In this document: piece by piece, positions 55,510 through 64,000 of the stretch | How the letters are laid out: every line of letters starts with the position of its first letter | Numbering within the stretch: the first letter of the stretch is position 1 | Assembly: GCF_001425865.1 (NCBI RefSeq) | Contig: NZ_LMDS01000004.1 | Coordinates: 437,515 to 501,514 of the forward strand | Direction of reading: 5' to 3' | DNA: 64,000 nucleotides | DNA from: Rhizobacter sp. Root404 | GTDB taxonomy: Bacteria > Pseudomonadota > Gammaproteobacteria > Burkholderiales > Burkholderiaceae_C | Made by a program: the position numbers and the translations under genes | The notes under the pieces: model-generated | The model's input: the letters and a program-made list of their open reading frames with translations, nothing else | What the model was told of the DNA's origin: nothing | Database searches by the model: none

Positions 55510-56238
55510 TCAGAACCGCGTCGTCAGTTCGGTGAGCCAGTCGGGCGAATGCTCGACGGCCCAGGTCTCGATGCGCTTGTCGGCGCCGCCGAGGATCGCG
55601 ACGCCGACCACCACCAGCGCGATGCCGAGCACCATCCTGCCGCGCTCGCCGAGCTTCAGCAGCCCCCCGCGCGCACGCGCCAGCGCCTCGCGCGACAGCG
55701 TGCCGATCAGCAGCAGCGGCGTCGCGGCGCCCAGGCCGAACAGCAGCATCAGCAGCGCGATCGAGCCCAGGTCGCGGCCTTGCGAGGCGAGCGTCGAGGC
55801 GGCGCCCAGCGTCGGCCCGACGCACGGGCTCCACACCAGGCCGAGCACCAAGCCGACCGCGAACTGCCCGCCCCAGCCGCGCCCCGACACGCGCGCCATC
55901 AGTCCGTCGCCCGACGCGGCCAGGCCCGCGCTCGCGGCCGCGAAGCGCATTTGCAGCGCCGGCACCAGCAGCACGAGCCCGAACGCGACGAGCAGCCCGG
56001 CCGCGATCCGCCGCAACACCGCCGGATCGAGCCCGACCGACGCGCCGAACGCCGCGATCACCGTGCCGACCAGCATGAACGACACCGTCAGCCCCGCCGC
56101 GAGTGCCAGCGGCCCGAAGCGGTGCTGGCCGAGCGCCGTCGCGATCAGGATCGGCAGCAGCGGCAGCACGCACGGCGACAGCGTGGACAGCAGCCCGGCC
56201 AGGTAGCCGAGCGCGAAGGTGCCCGGGCCGAAGTCCAT
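55510..56238 (-). CDS. CcdA/DsbD-like thiol-disulfide transporter
   Basis: Membrane protein of 242 residues with about six helices that moves reducing power from the cytoplasm to the periplasm. The two key cysteines are in STLSPCVLPLLP near residue 23 and GLVWSPCVGPTLG near 135. It lies 30 bases downstream of the exported thioredoxin, which would be its periplasmic partner. The group may supply electrons to periplasmic oxidoreductases or to cytochrome c assembly. Confidence 0.92.
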   Translation of the reverse strand: MDFGPGTFALGYLAGLLSTLSPCVLPLLPILIATALGQHRFGPLALAAGLTVSFMLVGTVIAAFGASVGLDPAVLRRIAAGLLVAFGLVLLVPALQMRFAAASAGLAASGDGLMARVSGRGWGGQFAVGLVLGLVWSPCVGPTLGAASTLASQGRDLGSIALLMLLFGLGAATPLLLIGTLSREALARARGGLLKLGERGRMVLGIALVVVGVAILGGADKRIETWAVEHSPDWLTELTTRF

Positions 56239-56268
56239 CGCTGCCTCAGCGCGCGCGGGCGCCGCGGC

Positions 56269-56655
56269 TCAGAGGCTCTTCTCGAACAGTTCGGCCAGCG
56301 CCTGCTTCTGCGTCTGGCCGGTCGAGCGCGCGACTTCCTTGCCGCCCTTGAACACGACGAAGGTGCTCTGCATCGTCACGCCGAGCTGCTTCTTCAGCGC
56401 CTCTTCGCGGTCGAAGTCGGCGACGAACAGCGTCACCGGCTGCAGCTTCTTCTCCTTCAGCAGCGCCGCGACGATCGGCTTCTGCTGCTTGCAGGTCGGA
56501 CACCAGCTGGCGCTGAAGTCGACGATCACCGGCTGGCCTTTCGCGAGCGCGGCGTCGAACTTCGCCTGGTTGAACGGCAACTCGGCGGCCAGGGCGGCCA
56601 GCGCGACGACGCCCAGGCCGATGGCAACGACGAACGAGCGAAGCAGTTTGTGCAT
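56269..56655 (-). CDS. Exported thioredoxin-like protein
   Basis: A 128-residue periplasmic protein with a signal peptide (cleavage near LAAE). The active site FSASWCPTCKQQKPIV near residue 50 is the CxxC of the DsbD C-terminal/thioredoxin family, followed by the cis-Pro-like region MQSTFVVFKGGKEVARSTG, which has Thr at the usual Pro position. It is encoded between the CcdA-like protein and the molybdopterin oxidoreductase, and would receive electrons from CcdA. Confidence 0.9.
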   Translation of the reverse strand: MHKLLRSFVVAIGLGVVALAALAAELPFNQAKFDAALAKGQPVIVDFSASWCPTCKQQKPIVAALLKEKKLQPVTLFVADFDREEALKKQLGVTMQSTFVVFKGGKEVARSTGQTQKQALAELFEKSL

Positions 56656-56680
56656 GATGGGTTCCAGGTTCGTGAGTGCG

Positions 56681-57490
56681 TCAGATGCCCGCGTACCACT
56701 CGTAGCCGTTGTCTTCCCAGTAGCCGCCCTGCCCGCCGCGGATCTGGTCGAAGCGCTCGACCAGTTCGATCCGCATCAGGTACTTGGCGTGCTTGTAGCC
56801 CAGCTGGCGCTCGATCCGCACCCGCAGCGGCGCGCCGTTGGCGACCGGCAGCGGCTGGCCGTTGAGCTCGTAGGCCAGCACGGTCTGCGCGTGATAGGCG
56901 TCGTCCATGTCGACGCTCTCGTAATAGCGCGAGTCGGCGGCGGCGGCCGGGTCGTCCATCGAGTCGGCGCAGCGGAACACCACGTACTTCGCGTTCGGCA
57001 GCGGCTTCACCTGCGCGAGCACATGGGCGAGCGGCACGCCCTTCCACTTGCCGATCGCGCTCCAGCCCTCGACGCAGTCGTGCCGGGTGATCTGGGTGCG
57101 CGACGGCATCGTGCGCAACTCGGCCAGCGTGAACGCAGCGGGTTGCTCGACCAGGCCCTCGACCCGCAGCGCCCAGTCCTTGAAACCGCCCTGCATCAAC
57201 GCGCGGTAGTCGGCATCGCGCGGCGCGAGCGTGCCGTTGGCCTTGAAGGTCTTCGCGATGTCGGCTTCGCTGAACTCCTGCGCCATCGCCTTGCGGCCGG
57301 CCACGAGGCGCTGCGCGCCATGGCTCAGGTGTTGCGCGCTCTTCAGCGCGTCGACGACCGCCGGGTTGTTCGACAGCCGGTCGCAACCGGCCAGCGTCGC
57401 GGCGCCGATGCCGGCGAGTGCGGCGCGCAGCGCGCTGCGGCGATTGGGCGGCGGCACGGGCCAGCCGCTCGAGATGGTGCGGCGGCTCAT
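56681..57490 (-). CDS. Molybdopterin-dependent oxidoreductase (sulfite oxidase/MsrP family)
   Basis: A 269-residue exported enzyme. The N-terminus has a twin-arginine-like NRRSALRAALAGIGAATLAGC, which also ends in a lipobox-like LAGC. The molybdenum ligand is Cys139 in TRHDCVEGWSAIGKW, and the catalytic domain continues to SMDDPAAAADSRYYES and the usual C-terminal ..GYEWYAGI. The family includes MsrP, which repairs oxidised periplasmic methionines, and sulfite dehydrogenases; the substrate is not clear. It overlaps the cytochrome b gene by 4 bases, so that protein probably feeds it electrons, in place of MsrQ. Confidence 0.88.
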   Translation of the reverse strand: MSRRTISSGWPVPPPNRRSALRAALAGIGAATLAGCDRLSNNPAVVDALKSAQHLSHGAQRLVAGRKAMAQEFSEADIAKTFKANGTLAPRDADYRALMQGGFKDWALRVEGLVEQPAAFTLAELRTMPSRTQITRHDCVEGWSAIGKWKGVPLAHVLAQVKPLPNAKYVVFRCADSMDDPAAAADSRYYESVDMDDAYHAQTVLAYELNGQPLPVANGAPLRVRIERQLGYKHAKYLMRIELVERFDQIRGGQGGYWEDNGYEWYAGI

Positions 57491-58326
57491 GACCGGGCCT
57501 CCTTCTTGGCGTCCGCAGGCAAGACGTACCAGCCGGTCACCATCGAGCGAATCTGGTTCCACGCGCCGTTGATCAGCACCTCGAACACGTGGATCAGCAC
57601 GAACAGCAGCAAGCCGGCGGCGGCGAGGAAATGCAGCGTGCGCGCGGACTGGCGGCCGCCCAGCAGATCGACCCAGCCGGGAAACACCGCATCGATCCGT
57701 GGCGACATCGCCAGCCCGGCGAGGATCACCAGCGGCAGCAGCCCGAAGATCACCGTCAGGTAGGCCAGGTTCTGCAGCACGTTGTAGCGCTTGGCGGCCT
57801 CGCCGGTCTCGTGCCGGAACAGCAGATGGTCCCTGATCGAGTGGCCGATGCGGCGCAGCTCGGCGCGCGTGGGCAGCAGGTCGCGGCTCAGGTGGCCGCT
57901 CGCGATCGCATAGGCCACGTAGGCGACGCCGTTGATCACGAACAGCCAGGCGAAGAAGAAGTGCCAGTGCCGGCCCATCGACAGCCACTGCGGGCCCGGG
58001 ATCGTGGCCCACGACGGGAACGCGCGCACGCTCTTGGCCTCGTCGGCGCCGGAGGTCGACGCACCGAGCACGCCGTCGGTCGAGAAACGGTGGCCGGCGA
58101 TCGTCGTGATGCCGGTGACGCCGCCGTCGGCGGTGCGCAGCGCACCGATCGACACCCACGGGTCGGCGAAGGTCGAGTCCCGGCCCCAGTAGAGCGCCGG
58201 GTGCGCATTGAAGATCTGCAAGCCGCTGCCGAGCAGGATCGTCAGGCAGATCACGTTGATCCAGTGCATCACGCGCACCGGCAGACGATGGCGATAGAGG
58301 CGTCGGGACGGGTCGGTCGGGTTCAT
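57487..58326 (-). CDS. Cytochrome b (b561/FdnI-like) partner of the molybdoenzyme
   Basis: A 279-residue membrane protein with four to five helices and several His residues: PVRVMHWINVICL, MGRHWHFFFAWLFVI, LHFLAAAGLL and LIHVFEVLINGAW, which may ligate two b-type hemes. A periplasmic loop between the first helices (residues 45-110) is longer than usual. It starts at an ATG at 58326 and overlaps the molybdoenzyme start. It is likely a quinol or quinone oxidoreductase subunit serving the molybdoenzyme. Confidence 0.9.
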   Translation of the reverse strand: MNPTDPSRRLYRHRLPVRVMHWINVICLTILLGSGLQIFNAHPALYWGRDSTFADPWVSIGALRTADGGVTGITTIAGHRFSTDGVLGASTSGADEAKSVRAFPSWATIPGPQWLSMGRHWHFFFAWLFVINGVAYVAYAIASGHLSRDLLPTRAELRRIGHSIRDHLLFRHETGEAAKRYNVLQNLAYLTVIFGLLPLVILAGLAMSPRIDAVFPGWVDLLGGRQSARTLHFLAAAGLLLFVLIHVFEVLINGAWNQIRSMVTGWYVLPADAKKEARS

Positions 58327-58372
58327 GGCGATCGGTCGGTGACGGGCGTCGGTTCTTACAGCGTCGCCGCGC

Positions 58373-60127
58373 CTACTGCATCGGCGTCATCTTCGTCTCG
58401 GGCGGCGCCTGCACCCGCGCGAGCGACTTGAGTTCGGTGACGATGCGGTTCGCGACGAAGCCGCTTTGCGTGTCCGGCTCGAGCGCGGCGATCACCAGGT
58501 TGGCGAGCGGCTGGTCCAGGCCGACGTAGTAGCTGCCGGCGCGCACGTCGACCAGCGCCGGCACCAGTTCGACCTTCAGCTTCAGGATGCCACCGGCGTC
58601 CGCGATGCTGCCGCGCACGTCGCTACGCGTGGCCAGTTCGCGCGCGGTCTCGGTGTAGACCGCACCGCGCAGCGCACCGGGCTCGTCGAGCCGCTGCACC
58701 TGCACGCCCAGCGCGCGCAGCCGCAGCACCGCATCGGTCTGGTCGGCGCCGAGCCAGTAGCCGCAGGGCCGCGGCCGGCGCTTGACGACGTTGAGTTCGA
58801 GCGCCGAATCCCAGGTGACGTTGACGGTCTTGTCGGCGCCGGTCTGCGGATCGAGCATGCGCAGGTTGTATTCGCTCGGCGTCGCGACGGCCTCGACGAT
58901 CGCCTCGCCCTGGCAGGCCTTGGCCGCGACATCGGCATCGACGAAGCGGCGCAGCTTCTGCAGGTCCTCGGCACGCGCCGCGGCGCTCTGCAGCACGCTG
59001 GTGATCGCGACCACATGCGTGTGGACCCGCCGCAGCAGGTGCGCGCGCCCGAGGCCCACGCCCCGCGTCTCGATCAGGAAGCTGACCGCATTGCGCAGGC
59101 CGTTGACGTTGCGCCCGGTGTCCGGCAGCACGCCGCCCATCGACACCTTCTTGTCGCTCACGTCGGTCGACGTCGTGTAGTACCACTCGTGGCTCAGCCC
59201 CTGCGCGCTGAGCGCCTGCAGCATCGGCTTGCGGAACCACTCCTCCGAGGCCTTGGTGACGAACTCGGGCAGGTTCGCGGTCATCGCGTACTGCACCAGC
59301 GCGTCGAAGCGCTGCACCGCGCCGAACTTCTCGATGTAGCGGCCGAGCACCGAGAACTCGTGCGCGTCCACGACGACCACCGGGTTGAACTCGCGCACCA
59401 GTTGCGCCACCGCCTGCGCCTCGGGCGTGCGCAGCAGCAGGTGATCGCGGTTCACGTCGATGCCGCCGGCGCTGGTACGGCGCTCAACCGCGGCACCGTC
59501 CGGGTTGGCGCGCGGCAGGATCACCACATCGATGCGGTCCAGCACGGCCGCGAGCGGGCCGCCGGCCAGCGATTGCGCGATCACCAGCAAGGCCTCGGCC
59601 CCGGCCGGCTCGTCGCCATGCTGCTGGCCGACCAGCAGCACGACCGGTCGCGGCGCGCGGGCCGTGGCGCCGCTGGCGGCCAGCGGCACCGCGCCGCGGC
59701 TGAAGTGCAGCGCCTCCAGCGGCACGCCGGTCTGCGAGCTGCCGGCCTGCACGAGCCGGATGCTGGTCGCGCCGCCCTCGCGGACCAGGCCGTTGAGGAC
59801 ATTGCGCAGCTCGGCATTGGTCGTGAAGCCGGTGCGACCGGGCTCGAACGCCGGCGTGCGGTAGCTGACCGGCGGATCCGGAAAGCGCGCGGCGACGCCG
59901 GCGCTCTCGGCGGCGCCTGCCGCACTCGCGGCCGTCGCCGGCTCGATCGGCCGCATCGTGGGAAGCGCCGGCGCCGGAGTCGGCGTCGGGGTCGCGACCG
60001 GTGCGACCGGCGCCGCCGGGACCGGCGCGACCGCCGGCGGCACCGGGCGCACCGCGACCCGCGGCGGGGCCGCGCACGCCGTCGCCAGCAACGCCGCGGC
60101 GAGGGCCGAGCCCAGGGTCTTGCGCAT
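58373..60127 (-). CDS. M14-family zinc carboxypeptidase-like lipoprotein
   Basis: A 584-residue exported protein. The ATG at 60127 begins a lipoprotein signal (ALLATACAAPP), followed by a Pro/Ala/Val/Thr-rich linker (residues 23-65). The peptidase domain has GQQHGDEPAGAEALL (zinc His and Glu), the later zinc His in VVDAHEFSV and the substrate-contact NR in DVNRDHLL; the catalytic Glu may be in IETRGVGLG. The last 180 residues are beta-rich and unrecognised. M14 proteins cleave C-terminal residues from peptides; a wall or peptide role is likely. Upstream ATGs at 60151 and 60184 are also open. Confidence 0.88.
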   Translation of the reverse strand: MRKTLGSALAAALLATACAAPPRVAVRPVPPAVAPVPAAPVAPVATPTPTPAPALPTMRPIEPATAASAAGAAESAGVAARFPDPPVSYRTPAFEPGRTGFTTNAELRNVLNGLVREGGATSIRLVQAGSSQTGVPLEALHFSRGAVPLAASGATARAPRPVVLLVGQQHGDEPAGAEALLVIAQSLAGGPLAAVLDRIDVVILPRANPDGAAVERRTSAGGIDVNRDHLLLRTPEAQAVAQLVREFNPVVVVDAHEFSVLGRYIEKFGAVQRFDALVQYAMTANLPEFVTKASEEWFRKPMLQALSAQGLSHEWYYTTSTDVSDKKVSMGGVLPDTGRNVNGLRNAVSFLIETRGVGLGRAHLLRRVHTHVVAITSVLQSAAARAEDLQKLRRFVDADVAAKACQGEAIVEAVATPSEYNLRMLDPQTGADKTVNVTWDSALELNVVKRRPRPCGYWLGADQTDAVLRLRALGVQVQRLDEPGALRGAVYTETARELATRSDVRGSIADAGGILKLKVELVPALVDVRAGSYYVGLDQPLANLVIAALEPDTQSGFVANRIVTELKSLARVQAPPETKMTPMQ

Positions 60128-60167
60128 GCCTTGTTCCTTCACTGCCTTCATCGACGGCTCCACCTGC

Positions 60168-60989
60168 TCAAGACCAGCCCGCATCGACGACGAACTCCTG
60201 CGCCGTGATCATCCGCGCGGTGTCGGCGGCGAGGAACAGCACCATGTTCGCGATGTCCGCGCCGACGATGCGGCCCGGCAGGCACTGGTTGCGGTCCATC
60301 GCGGCCTCGCCGTCGGCGTTGACCCAGCGTTCGAGCTGGCGCGCCGTCATCACCCACCCGGGCACCACGCAGTTGACGCGGATGCCGTCGGCCCCGAGCT
60401 CGCGCGCCAGGCTGCGCGTGAAGCCGGTCATCGCCGACTTGCAGGTGGCGTAGACCGACAGCCCGGGCGTTTTGTTCTTCCAGCTCGCCGAGCCGAGGTT
60501 GATCACGGCGCCGCCGCCGCGCTCGCGCATCGGGCCGATCACCGCCTGGGTCGCGAAGAAGTGCGGGCGCAGGTTGACGGCCACGCGGTCGTCGAAGGAT
60601 TCGGGCGTGACCGTCTCGATCGCGTGGCGCTCGTCGTCCGCGACGTTGTTGACCAGCACGTCGACATGGCCGAGTCGCGCCGTCAGCGTCGCCATCGCGG
60701 CTTGCAGCGCTGGCACGTCGGTCACGTCGCAGGCCTGGAAGTGAGCCTCGGGGAGCGCAGCCGCCAGCGCCTGGCCCGCGGCTTCGTCGCGGTCCAGGAA
60801 GCCGACCGCGCAGCCCTGTGCGACGAACGCGCGCACGATGTCCGCGCCGATCCCGCTGGCCCCGCCGGTGACGATCACGCCGCGGCCGCGCAGGCTGCCA
60901 TAGCGGGCACCGGCGAACTCGACCTGCGGCACCAGCGTCTCCCGCGCTTCGACGGCGCTCCGGGGCGCCGCGGTGGGGGTCTCGATCAT
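60168..60989 (-). CDS. SDR-family oxidoreductase
   Basis: A 273-residue NAD(P)-dependent short-chain dehydrogenase. The nucleotide site is VIVTGGASGIGADIVRAF near residue 40, with LVNNVADDE for the adenine pocket and the catalytic Tyr-x-x-x-Lys in VYATCKSAM, preceded by Ser in LGSASWKNK. An N-terminal extension of about 30 residues (VPQVEFAGARYG) is present. The substrate is unknown. It lies on the same strand as the M14 gene, about 40 bases upstream. Confidence 0.9.
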   Translation of the reverse strand: MIETPTAAPRSAVEARETLVPQVEFAGARYGSLRGRGVIVTGGASGIGADIVRAFVAQGCAVGFLDRDEAAGQALAAALPEAHFQACDVTDVPALQAAMATLTARLGHVDVLVNNVADDERHAIETVTPESFDDRVAVNLRPHFFATQAVIGPMRERGGGAVINLGSASWKNKTPGLSVYATCKSAMTGFTRSLARELGADGIRVNCVVPGWVMTARQLERWVNADGEAAMDRNQCLPGRIVGADIANMVLFLAADTARMITAQEFVVDAGWS

Positions 60990-61188
60990 CTCGTCGCCTC
61001 CGATGCGCCCGCAAAGGGGGCGATCGGGCCATTTTGCAGCAGACCGCTGGCGCCGGCAGGACGGCGTTTCGCGCCCTCGCCCGGCATTTCGTCGCAGGGT
61101 GGTCGCGGCGGCGCGCCCGGCTCGGCACAGTGCGACCCATCGGCACCGAACGCCGGCTTCCCGTCCCTCTCACACCAGGAGTTGCACC

Positions 61189-61698
61189 ATGCTGATCCAG
61201 ATCGTTCTTCACACCCCCGGCTGGGTCTGGGGCCTGTTCGCCGCGCTGATCGCCGTCGGCCTGTCGCAGGTGCGAGACCGCGCGCTGAGCCCGCTGCGCA
61301 TCGCGATCCTGCCGCTCGCGATGGTCGCGCTGTCGCTGAGCGGGGTGCTGACCGCCTTCGGCCACTTCCCGCTCGCGCTGGGCGGTTGGGCGGCCGGCCT
61401 CGGCATCGCCCTGACCTTCGCGCGCAGCCTGGTCGCCGTGCGCGGGGCGCGCTGGCTGGCCGACTCGCAGACCGTGCACGTGCCGGGCAGCTGGCTGCCG
61501 CTGGCGCTGATCGTCGCGCTGTTCATGATCAAGTACGCCGCCGGCGTCAACCTCGCGATGCACCCGGCGCTGGCCACCGACGCGACCTTCGCCGCCACCT
61601 GCAGCCTCGCCTACGGGCTGTTCAGCGGCCTGTTCCTGGCGCGCGGCCTGGGTTTGCGTGCGGTGGCCAGCCAGCGCCAGGGCGTCGCGGCCGCCTGA
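61189..61698 (+). CDS. DUF6622-like small membrane protein
   Basis: A 169-residue inner-membrane protein with five hydrophobic segments. The start LIQIVLHTPGWVWGLFAAL, the loop SQVRDRALSPLR and the block SWLPLALIVALFMIKYAAGV fit a family listed, as I recall, as DUF6622. There is no assigned function. The ATG at 61189 has AGGAG 10 bases upstream; the frame is open further upstream without sense. It lies 16 bases before the sensor kinase gene, so an operon is possible. Confidence 0.8.
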   Translation: MLIQIVLHTPGWVWGLFAALIAVGLSQVRDRALSPLRIAILPLAMVALSLSGVLTAFGHFPLALGGWAAGLGIALTFARSLVAVRGARWLADSQTVHVPGSWLPLALIVALFMIKYAAGVNLAMHPALATDATFAATCSLAYGLFSGLFLARGLGLRAVASQRQGVAAA

Positions 61699-61714
61699 GC
61701 CAGAATCCGCCACC

Positions 61715-62824
61715 ATGACCTCCGCCCTGCACTCCGCAACCGCACCGGGACCGCGCAACGGTGGCTTCCTGCGGCGCGGTTTGCGCACGCTCGGGATCTG
61801 CGTCCTGATCGCCGCGGTGCTGTCGGGCTGGATGGACTACTCGTTCCTGGCGAGCCTGGTGCATTCGGTCGCGATCGGCATGCTCTGCTGGATCACGATC
61901 GATCTGGGTCGCCAGCCGCTCGCGCGCTGGAAGCATCGCCACGCGCTGCCGGGCACGCCGGAGGCACTGAGCGACTGGCCGGGCTGGCCGCTGATGCTGC
62001 CGCTGATCGTCGTCGGCACGGTGTTCGGCTTCAGCGTCGGCAACACGGTGGCCGGCTGGCTCACCGGGCACCACAGCGGCGGGTTCTTCCGCGGCAGCCT
62101 GGCCCAATCGTTCTGGCTGCTGATGGGCGCGCTGGTGCCCGGCCTGCTGATCACCTACTACTTCTATTCCCGCGAGACCATCGCCGCCAAGGAAGCGGCC
62201 ATCCAGACCGCGCAGCGCCAGGCGGCCGAGCACCAGCTCAAGCTGCTCGAGTCGCAACTCGAGCCGCACATGCTGTTCAACACGCTGGCCAACCTGCGCG
62301 TGCTGATCGGGATGGACCCGCCGCGCGCACAGGCGATGCTCGACCAGCTGATCGCCTTCCTGCGCGCCACGCTGTCCGGCTCGCGCCTCGCCAAGCACCC
62401 GCTGCAGGCCGAGTTCGCGCGCCTGGCCGACTACCTCGCGCTGATGGAGCTGCGCATGGGCCCGCGCCTGCGCACGCACTTCGAGCTGCCCGCGGAGCTG
62501 GCGGACCTGCCGGTGCCGCCGCTGCTGCTGCAGCCGCTGGTCGAGAACTGCATCAAGCACGGTCTGGAGCCCGCGGTCGATGGCGGCCGCATCGATGTGA
62601 GCGCGGCGCGCGATGGCGGCGTGCTGGTGCTGCGCGTGCGCGACACCGGCGTCGGCTTGCGCGAGGCGTCGACCGACGGCACGCGCTTCGGCCTGGTTCA
62701 GGTGCGCGAGCGCCTCGCCGCGCTCTACGGCGCGCGCGCCACGTTGACGCTGGCCGCCGCCGACGATGCCGAAGGCGGCGCGCTCGCGACCCTGCGACTG
62801 CCGATCGACGGGGCAGCGGCGTGA
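61715..62824 (+). CDS. LytS/AlgZ-type sensor histidine kinase
   Basis: A 369-residue membrane kinase. Four hydrophobic segments cover residues 30-145, then a short coiled stretch (AAIQTAQRQAAEHQLK) and the HPHFLFN-type domain QLEPHMLFNTLANLRVLI near residue 190. The ATPase domain follows: PPLLLQPLVENCIKHGLEP and the G-box DTGVGL. The stop overlaps the regulator start as GTGA. It probably phosphorylates the LytTR regulator; the signal is unknown. Confidence 0.92.
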   Translation: MTSALHSATAPGPRNGGFLRRGLRTLGICVLIAAVLSGWMDYSFLASLVHSVAIGMLCWITIDLGRQPLARWKHRHALPGTPEALSDWPGWPLMLPLIVVGTVFGFSVGNTVAGWLTGHHSGGFFRGSLAQSFWLLMGALVPGLLITYYFYSRETIAAKEAAIQTAQRQAAEHQLKLLESQLEPHMLFNTLANLRVLIGMDPPRAQAMLDQLIAFLRATLSGSRLAKHPLQAEFARLADYLALMELRMGPRLRTHFELPAELADLPVPPLLLQPLVENCIKHGLEPAVDGGRIDVSAARDGGVLVLRVRDTGVGLREASTDGTRFGLVQVRERLAALYGARATLTLAAADDAEGGALATLRLPIDGAAA

Positions 62825-63645
62825 GCACGACCCTCACCGCGCTGATCGCCGAAGACGAGCCACTGCTCGCCGCGAACCTGCAGGCCGAACTGGCGCGGGC
62901 GTGGCCGGAGCTCGCGGTCGTCGCCAACGTCGGCCACGGCGCGGCGGCAGTCGAGCAGGCGCTCGCGCTGCGGCCCGCGATCGTGTTCCTGGATATCCGC
63001 ATGCCCGGCATGACCGGCCTGGAGGCCGCGCAGGCCCTCGCCGAGGACTGGCCGACCGGTGACGCGCCCTTGCCACTGGTGGTGTTCGTCACCGCCTACG
63101 ACCAATACGCGCTGCAGGCCTTCGAGCACGCCGCGGTCGACTACGTGCTGAAGCCGGTGCAGCCGGACCGCCTGGCGCAGACCTGCACGCGCCTGCGCGC
63201 GGCGTTGCAGGCGCGCACGACGCCAGCGGCGGGGGAACTCGACGCAACGCTGGCGCAACTGCGCAGCCTGCTGGCTGCGCCGGGCGTCGGCGCACAGGCC
63301 GTCACGCCCGGGGCGGCACCGTGGCTGACCGTGATCCAGGCCAGCGTCGGCAACGCCGTGCACCTGGTGCCGATCGGCGAGGTGCTGTACTTCGAAGCGG
63401 CGGACAAATACATCCGCGTGATCACCGCGGCGCGCGAGTACCTGATCCGCACCTCGCTGCGCGACCTGCTGCCGCAACTCGACGGGCAGCGCTTCTGGCA
63501 GATCCACCGCGGCACCGTGGTGCGCGCCGAGGCGATCGCCACCGCCACGCGCGACGAGTCCGGCAAGGTCCACCTGACCTTGCGCGGACACGCCGACAAG
63601 CTCGTCGCGAGCCGCCTCTACGCCCACCTGTTCAAGGCGATGTAG
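62821..63645 (+). CDS. LytTR-family response regulator
   Basis: A 274-residue regulator. The receiver domain (residues 1-125) has the acidic pair EDE near residue 11, the phospho-acceptor in IVFLDIRMPGM and the Lys in DYVLKPVQPDRL. The C-terminal LytTR DNA-binding domain (from residue 170) shows HLVPIGEVLYFEAADKYIRV and QIHRGTVVRAEAI. A GTG start at 62821 overlaps the kinase stop. The target genes are not evident here. Confidence 0.93.
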   Translation: MSTTLTALIAEDEPLLAANLQAELARAWPELAVVANVGHGAAAVEQALALRPAIVFLDIRMPGMTGLEAAQALAEDWPTGDAPLPLVVFVTAYDQYALQAFEHAAVDYVLKPVQPDRLAQTCTRLRAALQARTTPAAGELDATLAQLRSLLAAPGVGAQAVTPGAAPWLTVIQASVGNAVHLVPIGEVLYFEAADKYIRVITAAREYLIRTSLRDLLPQLDGQRFWQIHRGTVVRAEAIATATRDESGKVHLTLRGHADKLVASRLYAHLFKAM

Positions 63646-63661
63646 CGGCGGCGTGCCGACC

Positions 63662-64000
63662 TCACATGCGGTGGAGCTGGCCGTCCTCGAACTTGACGCG
63701 ATCGCCGCGACGCAGGTCGTCGACGCGCTGGAAGTCGAAGTCGCGCACGCTGCCGTCGTCGAAGCGCACGGTGACGCGGTAGACCTCGTCGTCGCGGCGC
63801 GTGCGCCCTTCGATCGCGTTGCCGGCCACCGCACCGCCGACCGCGCCTGCGCCGGTCGCGAGCGCCTTGCCGGTGCCGCTGCCGAACTGGTTGCCGATCA
63901 CGCCGCCGATCACCGCGCCGAGCACGGCACCCGCGCCGCTCGGGCGCTGCGACACCTGGACGTAGCCAATGTTTTCCACCCGGCCGTATTCCGCATAGCG
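63662..64000 (-). CDS. Glycine-zipper 2TM-domain protein (5' end beyond window)
   Basis: The frame runs to the window edge without a stop (..YAEYGRVENIGYVQVSQRP), so the start lies to the right and the N-terminus, probably a signal sequence, is not seen. A glycine-zipper block AGAVLGAVIGGVIGNQFGSG followed by GAGAVGGAVAGN is the SlyB/2TM type of outer-membrane lipoproteins. The C-terminal half (YRVTVRFDDGSVRDFDFQ, then GDRVKFEDGQLHRM) is soluble and periplasmic. The function is unknown, probably envelope integrity. Confidence 0.88.
   Translation of the reverse strand, partial: RYAEYGRVENIGYVQVSQRPSGAGAVLGAVIGGVIGNQFGSGTGKALATGAGAVGGAVAGNAIEGRTRRDDEVYRVTVRFDDGSVRDFDFQRVDDLRRGDRVKFEDGQLHRM

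Overview
The window is high-GC (roughly two thirds G+C) proteobacterial DNA. Gene families and gene order point to a betaproteobacterium of the order Burkholderiales, probably from the Rubrivivax/Leptothrix/Comamonadaceae neighbourhood. Supporting signs are the nadD-rsfS-rlmH-maf block beside hemF, purD and yebC, a tolB-pal-cpoB group, tandem tRNA-Lys genes, and a GC-rich intergenic repeat of a kind I recall from this order. The species cannot be named from the sequence alone.

Left third (1-20.7 kb): an accessory, stress- and redox-oriented region. It opens with a compact minus-strand operon for the oxygen-binding cytochrome SHP, a diheme cytochrome c, a b561-type cytochrome b and a QseBC-like two-component pair. 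Next come a cation P-type ATPase, two small coupled ORFs, a DUF302 protein and an unusual thioredoxin-ArsA-ArsA fusion protein. An RND efflux system follows (adaptor, pump, DUF2892 protein, TolC-type channel) together with a sulfide:quinone oxidoreductase-like flavoprotein. The region is eroding: there is a frameshifted fragment of a copper-type P-ATPase, a remnant of a carboxymuconolactone decarboxylase-like gene, and a thioredoxin-2 gene reduced to its two ends with its active-site segment inverted between them.

20.8-28.5 kb: a genomic island in the 3' half of a tRNA-Lys(CTT) gene, bounded by an 87/88-bp direct repeat and carrying overlapping rep, xis and int genes at its right end. A second copy of the island's left-end sequence at 23.04 kb shows it is a composite of two elements. 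Cargo is a LOTUS-domain protein, a membrane-anchored Mrr-like nuclease, an AT-rich AAA ATPase with a TOPRIM-like tail, and an unknown protein. The AAA gene and the Mrr-like nuclease look like candidate anti-phage genes.

28.6-41 kb: core functions. These are two tRNA-Lys genes, tcdA, a YeeE/YedE sulfur transporter, cpoB-pal-tolB, and a plus-strand envelope cluster of a WaaE-like glycosyltransferase, MsbA, a peroxidase-related protein and three glycosyltransferases, followed by rng.

41.1-47.8 kb: a selenium module. selD/senC and senB on the minus strand face senA and a four-gene PhnD/C/E/E-like ABC transporter (putative selenium oxyanion importer) on the plus strand. Together they predict selenium uptake, activation to selenophosphate, selenosugar formation and selenoneine synthesis. 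The module lies exactly between maf and rng, which are neighbours in many proteobacteria.

47.8-64 kb: housekeeping genes (maf, rlmH, rsfS, nadD, hemF, an acyltransferase, purD, yebC), a HerA-like DUF853 ATPase, a CcdA/thioredoxin/molybdopterin oxidoreductase/cytochrome b group, an M14 peptidase lipoprotein, an SDR, a LytS/LytTR two-component pair and a partial glycine-zipper protein.
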